NCBI RefSeq assembly: GCF_021018895.1
Contig: NC_079377.1
Coordinates: forward strand, 21,244,001-21,308,000
Origin: Seriola aureovittata
Lineage: Eukaryota > Chordata > Actinopteri > Carangiformes > Carangidae
DNA length: 64,000 nucleotides
Direction of reading: 5' to 3'
Both the position numbers and the translations under genes were made by a program. This document shows positions 58,346-64,000 of this stretch, in pieces. The number at the start of each line of letters is the position of its first letter. Within the stretch, counting starts at the first letter, position 1. The notes under the pieces are model-generated. The model was not told the DNA's origin and did not search any database. It worked only from the letters and a program-made list of their open reading frames with translations.

Positions 58346-60296
58346 TTAAATTCAAATTAATGCATTTAATAGAATCATCTATCTTTGGCCTGCTGGCTTC
58401 TGTCCCATATGACCTAGCTAGGCTAGCTAACAGCTAAAACAATAGGATATTGCTAAGCAAAAGAGTATTTAAAGGCTTATTGAACTGATATGTCATAATA
58501 ATTTTGTAATGTTAAAAGAACATTTCACATAACGTTTGAATTTAATTTAGTTGCAGTGGTACACAATGGTCAAGGTAGGTTAGCTTATTGTTTTTCACTT
58601 TGTACGTTACAGTATTCAACAGCATATAACTCATTTATTGTCTTATTACTGGAAAGGAAATAATCATTGTGCAGTCATCTATGAGTTTGTCTGTTGTGGT
58701 TTTCTTATCAGTAATATAAACCTGTTATGGGATTAAGGCAGGGTCAGGAAATAAAAGACACACCTTTATACACTTTGTGTCATGTTATAAGGTGCAGCAT
58801 TGTAGCTTTTCTTCCGATTATGTAGCCTGTGTCACAGGTTAGATACATAACTACATCTCTCACTTTCCTATTGTATGTCTTCAATTTACCTTTAGTGAAC
58901 CTTTTATCTAATGACGCATACTATGGAGTCGAATGCCTCACCAGCTCAATGAAACAGTCAGAATTTACAGTCAGTTTACAATCAGTTGGCAATATGATTA
59001 CAGACACACAGAGTTCTGTTTGTGAGGATCTTTTTTTTTTTGACTATATATCCTAAACTAAACCATAACTTAGCCATCATGTCCTCAGTGCAGAGGATGT
59101 GCCTCTCTGCCCTGTCCTTCTGAGGACATTTATTACCTTTTATAGAAGCACACGATCTCTCTCGCACACACACGTACACACACCCTGCAGAGCCAAAGCA
59201 CGAGCAGAGGATGTATTGATCTGGTGTGTGGTGCTGCAGGGTCAGCATGTGCACAGTCAGTATCGGACAGGAGATGCCCGGTGACATTCAGCTAAGGTCA
59301 ACGTAGCAACGAAATATAATCCATCCCTGAACAAAAAGCACTCATCAACTGGCACACACAGCAGTGAAGAGTTAGCAGGTCTGCATGTTCCCTCAGCAGG
59401 ACTGTTCTGTTCCTCACACGTATAATTTTCTACGTTAGCAGCATTTGATAATGAGACTATAATAAACCTGACAGGTGTGGAATTTCGGGACAGTGGAAAA
59501 GTTCAAGCTCAGCCTAAACAATGCATAATTGGCAGAATATCTTGTAATAAATTCTAGATACTGTGGAAAAGAGATTTTTAACACTTTGTTAAAGGAGAAA
59601 TTTTCCCTTAGATACCTCTGATACTTGTATGAAACTAGGTGTATGTTGAAAGTTATTTTGCTTTTGTACCCACTTTCCCTCAACTGGCCATGTCTCTTAT
59701 TTTGCTTGAGGGATTTCCTACATTTCCCACAAAAGCAATCCAGGACGTGGTTGTGTTGCATTTATCTGGTAGTTGTAATTGTATGTGAAAAGACTGATTG
59801 CATTAAGAGCAAAACAGGTTTTTTTCCGACTGTCTCTTCTGTGAGGAAGGACTGCCATTTCCTGTTGTTGTTTTGGTCTGCTGCTGACAGGTTATCTGCT
59901 GTCTAACTCTATTTGTGACTAGCTAACTTGTGTTTTATCTGTAGTGTTTGCATACACTGTAAAAGCAAGAGAGTGTGGGAGGAAGGTCTTGGGGAGCTTT
60001 ACCTCTCTTTTATACCATGTTTTTCAAATAAGTTAAAAGGAGATAGACACCGTGCTTTACCAGTAATGATAAAATTTCAGAGACAATAGAGTGGATACAT
60101 CATGTATAACCACAGATAATTAACATGACATATGGTGCTAATAACAGACATATCACACGCAGCCACACAAACATAAAATGTACGCACACAAACAAAGAGA
60201 ATATGGACACATGCTTCATGTCCACAAATGAACTTCCTTCACAGACCCTTGGCATTTTTTTTCTCTCTTTCTCTCTGTACTCCTCCTACACACAGA

Positions 60297-60300
<4 letters not shown>

Positions 60301-60328
<28 letters not shown>
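60301..60328. repeat. CA microsatellite
   Basis: (CA)14, ending in CGCA. A shorter CA run lies at about 59163-59183. Confidence 0.93.
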
Positions 60329-60330
<2 letters not shown>

Positions 60331-61239
60331 TCATGTGGAACAGATCCTTGTTCACAGTGTTTCCTGTGTTTTACAGAGAAGCTCATCACTGGTTGCTATC
60401 CGGAGCCTTTATATAATGGCCTGAGTTGTTTATATCTGGAGACCAAACAATGGACCCGGATTGTTTGCCTGTTTTTTTACTAATCTCTGCTCATCAGCTG
60501 ACTGGATGACCAAGATTATAATAGCTTGAGTTTTCATTCACTTCACTCAGTGTGTTTTTCCCTTGTCACACCAAGCATACAACAGTCCACTGGGCTGGTT
60601 ACCGAAGACTCTCATTCTCTTCAGCTCTTCAGTAAATGAACTGTGTGAACTTTCACTTCTTCACCATCAAGTTCAGCTTTATACTCAGTCTGACAGAGTA
60701 CTACCTGGACGATTGACTTAAGTCAACATGTACAGTACATTTTGTGCGCATGTAATATATATTGGCTTATGTAGACTGTTGATTCAGTTGATTACCCTTT
60801 CTGATATGTCTGTAGCTTCTCTAGTTCAGGTCAACTCCCACCAATTCCCTTTTTACTCATTATATTACGTTTAAAGGAAAGGTGATCATTTTATCAGACA
60901 TATTTGAGAAGTCATCTTGTTCAACTTTGTGAGTGATGACTTGGCTAACAGTATCTGCGAACAGTATCTGAAACTATTTTATTTTCCGTAGGCTAAAGAT
61001 ATTGTTTATCTATTTGTGTAACATACAAGTCAGTCTGGTTTATGTTTAGTCACTTAGTTTCAGATCTTTGGTGATTTCACCCACACTTAAAGGTTAAGTT
61101 TCCCCACTATCAAATTTACTGGCAGCGTTTAATTTAATATAAAGCGTCTCTGGAACTTTATCTTTTCATCTTTAAATCTATTCCAACAACACATAATAGG
61201 GAAAGACTACAGGCTATTTAAAGCTAACCATAAATAGCA

Positions 61240-61430
61240 TCAGGAAACATTGCAGCCCATCATGTGTAGTGGTAAATATATCGGCATATTTAGACAAGGG
61301 AAGCCCTAAGAGAGCAGACTTCCTAGTGTTCATTATGCAAATCGTTTTAAGTTGGTTCGGTGCCCTGGAGCTGGACTACAGACCGCCCAATTACAAGATA
61401 AACCTTTGACATCTGACAGTTTATGTAAAC
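61240..61430. promoter_or_regulatory. Enhancer-like unique patch K in spred2 intron 1
   Basis: Contains TTATGCAAATCG (octamer-type), CGCCCAATTACAAG, and CCTTTGACATCTGACAG (TCF/LEF-like next to MEIS-type TGACAG) in unique sequence. No exon features. Confidence 0.33.
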
Positions 61431-62953
61431 GAAGTCTATGTGATCAAACACGCTGAGGTTGACTTTGTGGTGGGCATCGATCACAGATGCCGATGCAGAG
61501 AGCATTGGAAACCCCCCACCCCTCCCCAGTCACTTCCGTTTGACCCAACGCTGTAAGTCTAACATAAGAAGATATGAGGCATTACAGAGGGTCTTGGTTG
61601 GCTTTTCACTCGCCCATAAGAGGTTTAGAAACAATCAGCTTATTTTCATTTCGGTTTCCACCTCAATAGAGATGGAGGGGCTGCAGAGTCACCTGGGGAT
61701 GATGGCTTCCTCTTGGAGTGCAGTCGCAGGCTGTTGGATGTCATGGTGGAGATGCAACATAATTCACCTCTTTGCACATGGTTGTTTTTGTACCAAAAAT
61801 ATCTCAGTATCCCGATGTCTATGCCCATACAGGCCAATAATGCTGCACAAATAATACTTACTAACCTAACCCTTTTTTAATGTAATTTGAGGCTTTGCTT
61901 TGCTCCTCATTTGAAATCGGTTTTGTTTAGTACGTTTTTCTATAGTGTAGACTTGAGAACAATCTGTCTGTGACAGGATCTTTTCATCCTTTTCAAAACG
62001 ACTGACTGCAGCGACACTATTTTGCTCCTGAAGAGATTAATAATCATGAATAGGCCTGAACTCACTCTGTGATTGGTCAGTTGGCTGTGGGATGTTATCC
62101 ATTAACGCTCCTCTGCAAATTGGTGACCTCTCTGTCATGTCAACGGACACACCCGCAGTCACTAACAACAGCAGTCTTGTGCTGCCCAGACATGTGAGCG
62201 CTTCATATAACTACAGCTGATTGACAGAAAGCCAATCAAACTTACCCTCAGGAGCCTCCAATGTCAATAGTTGTGAATGAACTCACTTCACCCCACCTCT
62301 CTGTCTCTGTCTCTCTTTTACATTCTCACATTGATATTTACAAAACAAATCTTTACAACATTGTTACTATCTAATTCCTTTTGTTTTATGGAACTAAAAA
62401 AACATTGCATTTACATAAACCACTTTACTTTATGGAAATCTACTTATTTCTAGTACTTTGTTTGACATGAAGAGTTTAAATTATGATACTATCCCACATT
62501 TTTCCCACAATTCTGATTAGTTTCTCCTCTTTGTTCTTCCCTAGCACCCCAATACACTATGATATCAACCTTAAATCCATCCAGGTATTTATTTTACAGT
62601 CAGCAAAAGGTCAAAAGATGAAGTTGGCTGAGCTCACCACATGGTTACTCTTAGTCTGAACAATATTCAAAAAACCCTCAGATGGTAAATTAACAATGAA
62701 GTGAAACTGACAAAATTTGCAAAATCTTCACAGTTGAGCAGCTGGAGCTGGCACCTGGTTGGTATTTTGACCTGATAAACAATATTTAAGAAGCTGTTTG
62801 TCTCTGGGAAACACTGTCAGCATTCAGTGCCAACCTACAAACCAATAGTGAAATAGTCATGATTATGAAGCACCTTTCAGTCACTTCCTGATCACTGCAG
62901 ACAGGGCATGTGCTGTGTGTGTGGAGCTCCAGGGAGAGGCGGACCCTCTGCGG

Positions 62954-62971
62954 GTGTGTGTGTGTGTGTGG
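62954..62971. repeat. Short GT repeat
   Basis: Nine GT units next to the GATA-motif cluster. Confidence 0.85.
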
Positions 62972-63004
62972 TTCTGTTGATCAGGCAGAGGTGCGGCCAG
63001 TCAT

Positions 63005-63106
63005 TCCTTATCAGAGGAAGTATAGCCGCCCTTATCACACATGGCTGGGCTGCCCTCAGTGACCCTTTTATCTGTGACACATGAGCTGGATTCCAGACCT
63101 GATAAC
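63005..63106. promoter_or_regulatory. Cluster of four GATA motifs in spred2 intron 1
   Basis: CCTTATCAG (63006-63014), CCTTATCAC (63030-63038), TTTTATCTG (63066-63074) and CTGATAACC (63100-63108) lie within about 100 bases of unique, GC-balanced sequence. Three share one orientation. Spaced GATA sites of this kind mark blood and endothelial enhancers. The function is inferred. Confidence 0.4.
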
Positions 63107-63109
63107 CAG

Positions 63110-64000
63110 GCCGCTTCCCAGCCCCCTTTACTGTTTTATTGCAAAATTGTGACACACAGACCACGTCAGGTATTTGCAAGATCCGGCTAATCTGTTGATA
63201 GTTCTGTATTTAAATGACTATTTATTTCAGCCACAATTTCATGTTGTTTTGATAGTAAATACGGACAGAATATCAATGTTGACATGGCAGGTAACAAGGT
63301 AAACAAAATGAACACATGGAACTTAAGAGTTCATTGACGGTCAACTAATGTGTCTTGGCAGGGAATCTACAGGTGTGTACTCCACCCACAGCTCATTTCC
63401 TGATTATGATACAGACTTGTTTGCAAGGTGTGTGGACCAGGCATAGAAATAAAGTTAGTACATAAAGTCAAGCACAGCAATAATTGTATGAAACACAGGA
63501 ACCAAGGAGACCTTTGTTACAAGATAATGTGTGATAAAGATGTTTGTACCTCGGTTAAAGAGCATAGGTTCAGTTGGCTAATTTGAGCTAATACGACAGA
63601 TGCAAGTTTAGTTCCACTGCACAGTAGCTGTTTACTTACATTTTTGTCTAGATTCACACAGAAAAAGAGGTCGCTCATAGTTATAAGAGCCACAGTGAAT
63701 TATCACCTGATTTCTCCTTAGTCCAACAGAGCTTCTAGTCTTTTATGGTCAAGAGTTGGTGGAGACCAAAACAGAGCTACAAGGGGAGTGAATATTAACT
63801 TAGCATTTGCCAAAATGAAAGCTAATGTAGCTCTGTGTCTGCTGGATGTGTAACAGTTTGTTATCATATTAGCCACATCAACACCGCCTCTGTGTGTACT
63901 TCTTACTTTCTGTTATGGAACTGAATGACACCTACACTAGCTGGAGGATCATGTAAGTCACAGTGGGAGGAAGTTGAAGCTGTAAACCAGAAATGTGGCT
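63110..64000. other. Intron 1, nothing further seen
   Basis: AT-rich intronic sequence to the window edge. No second spred2 exon. Confidence 0.5.

Larger units (their letters stand above)
56175..64000 (+). other. spred2: spred2 intron 1 (5' part, runs off window)
   Basis: The sequence after the GTAAGT donor at 56175 shows no reading frame resembling the expected second exon (the start of the EVH1 domain), so the intron exceeds 7.8 kb. A long first intron is normal for this gene in mammals. It holds a second CpG-rich block near 57.4-57.6 kb, an A26 run, short CA/GT repeats, a possible dispersed repeat near 58.1-58.4 kb and enhancer-like patches at 61.2-61.4 and 63.0-63.1 kb. I see nothing else supportable in 58.4-61.2 or 61.5-62.9 kb. 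Confidence 0.7.

Noticed and set aside
61459..61854. 131-codon plus-strand frame in spred2 intron 1
   Set aside because: Does not resemble the EVH1 domain or any spred2 exon. No good acceptor upstream.

Overview
The window looks like non-coding vertebrate nuclear DNA from a teleost fish, most likely a percomorph. The reasons are long CA/GT microsatellites every few kilobases, AT-rich spacers without long reading frames, spliced-gene signals, and several dispersed repeats that I know from many percomorph genomes. These repeats include a Tc1-like transposon, an RTE-type LINE tail, a PIF/Harbinger remnant and several SINE-like or MITE-like families. There are no bacterial genes, operons, CRISPR arrays, rRNA genes or tRNA genes.

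Only one gene can be named. At 56149-56174 a plus-strand ATG opens the residues MIEETHPN, and a GTAAGT donor then splits the next codon (GA|). This fits the first coding exon of spred2 (mammalian start MTEETHPDD, from memory). SPRED2 is a membrane-linked inhibitor of Ras-ERK signalling. The exon has a long leader with several very short upstream ORFs and a GT microsatellite, a CpG-rich surround (about 55.4-57.6 kb), and an intron that runs past the right edge of the window. The rest of the protein (EVH1, KIT-binding and SPR domains) lies outside.

Layout. 1-12 kb: intergenic, with purine-rich tracts, a G24 run, a 20-bp palindrome, enhancer-like patches and an LTR-like fragment. 12-23 kb: RTE tail, enhancer-like patches, the largest GT and CT repeats, and a homeodomain-site cluster at 20.6 kb. 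23-28.4 kb: decayed Tc1 transposon, CA repeats and more enhancer-like sequence. 28.4-36 kb: sparse DNA, then a cluster of nested repeats including a Harbinger MADF remnant. 36-51 kb: spacer with a possible exon at 40.1 kb, a possible small secreted ORF at 47.3 kb, and most copies of one AT-rich repeat. 51.4-51.9 kb: promoter-like block with an NRF1-type site and a minus-strand splice donor. 55.3-64 kb: promoter, exon 1 and intron 1 of spred2, with a GATA-motif cluster at 63.0-63.1 kb.

In mammals the space upstream of SPRED2 is a large desert shared with MEIS1. The 55 kb upstream here may be the fish counterpart, which would explain why it holds enhancer-like sequence instead of genes. That is inference. 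I found no previously undescribed system. The observations most worth testing are the spred2 leader, the 51.5 kb promoter-like block, the two candidate coding segments and the enhancer-like patches.
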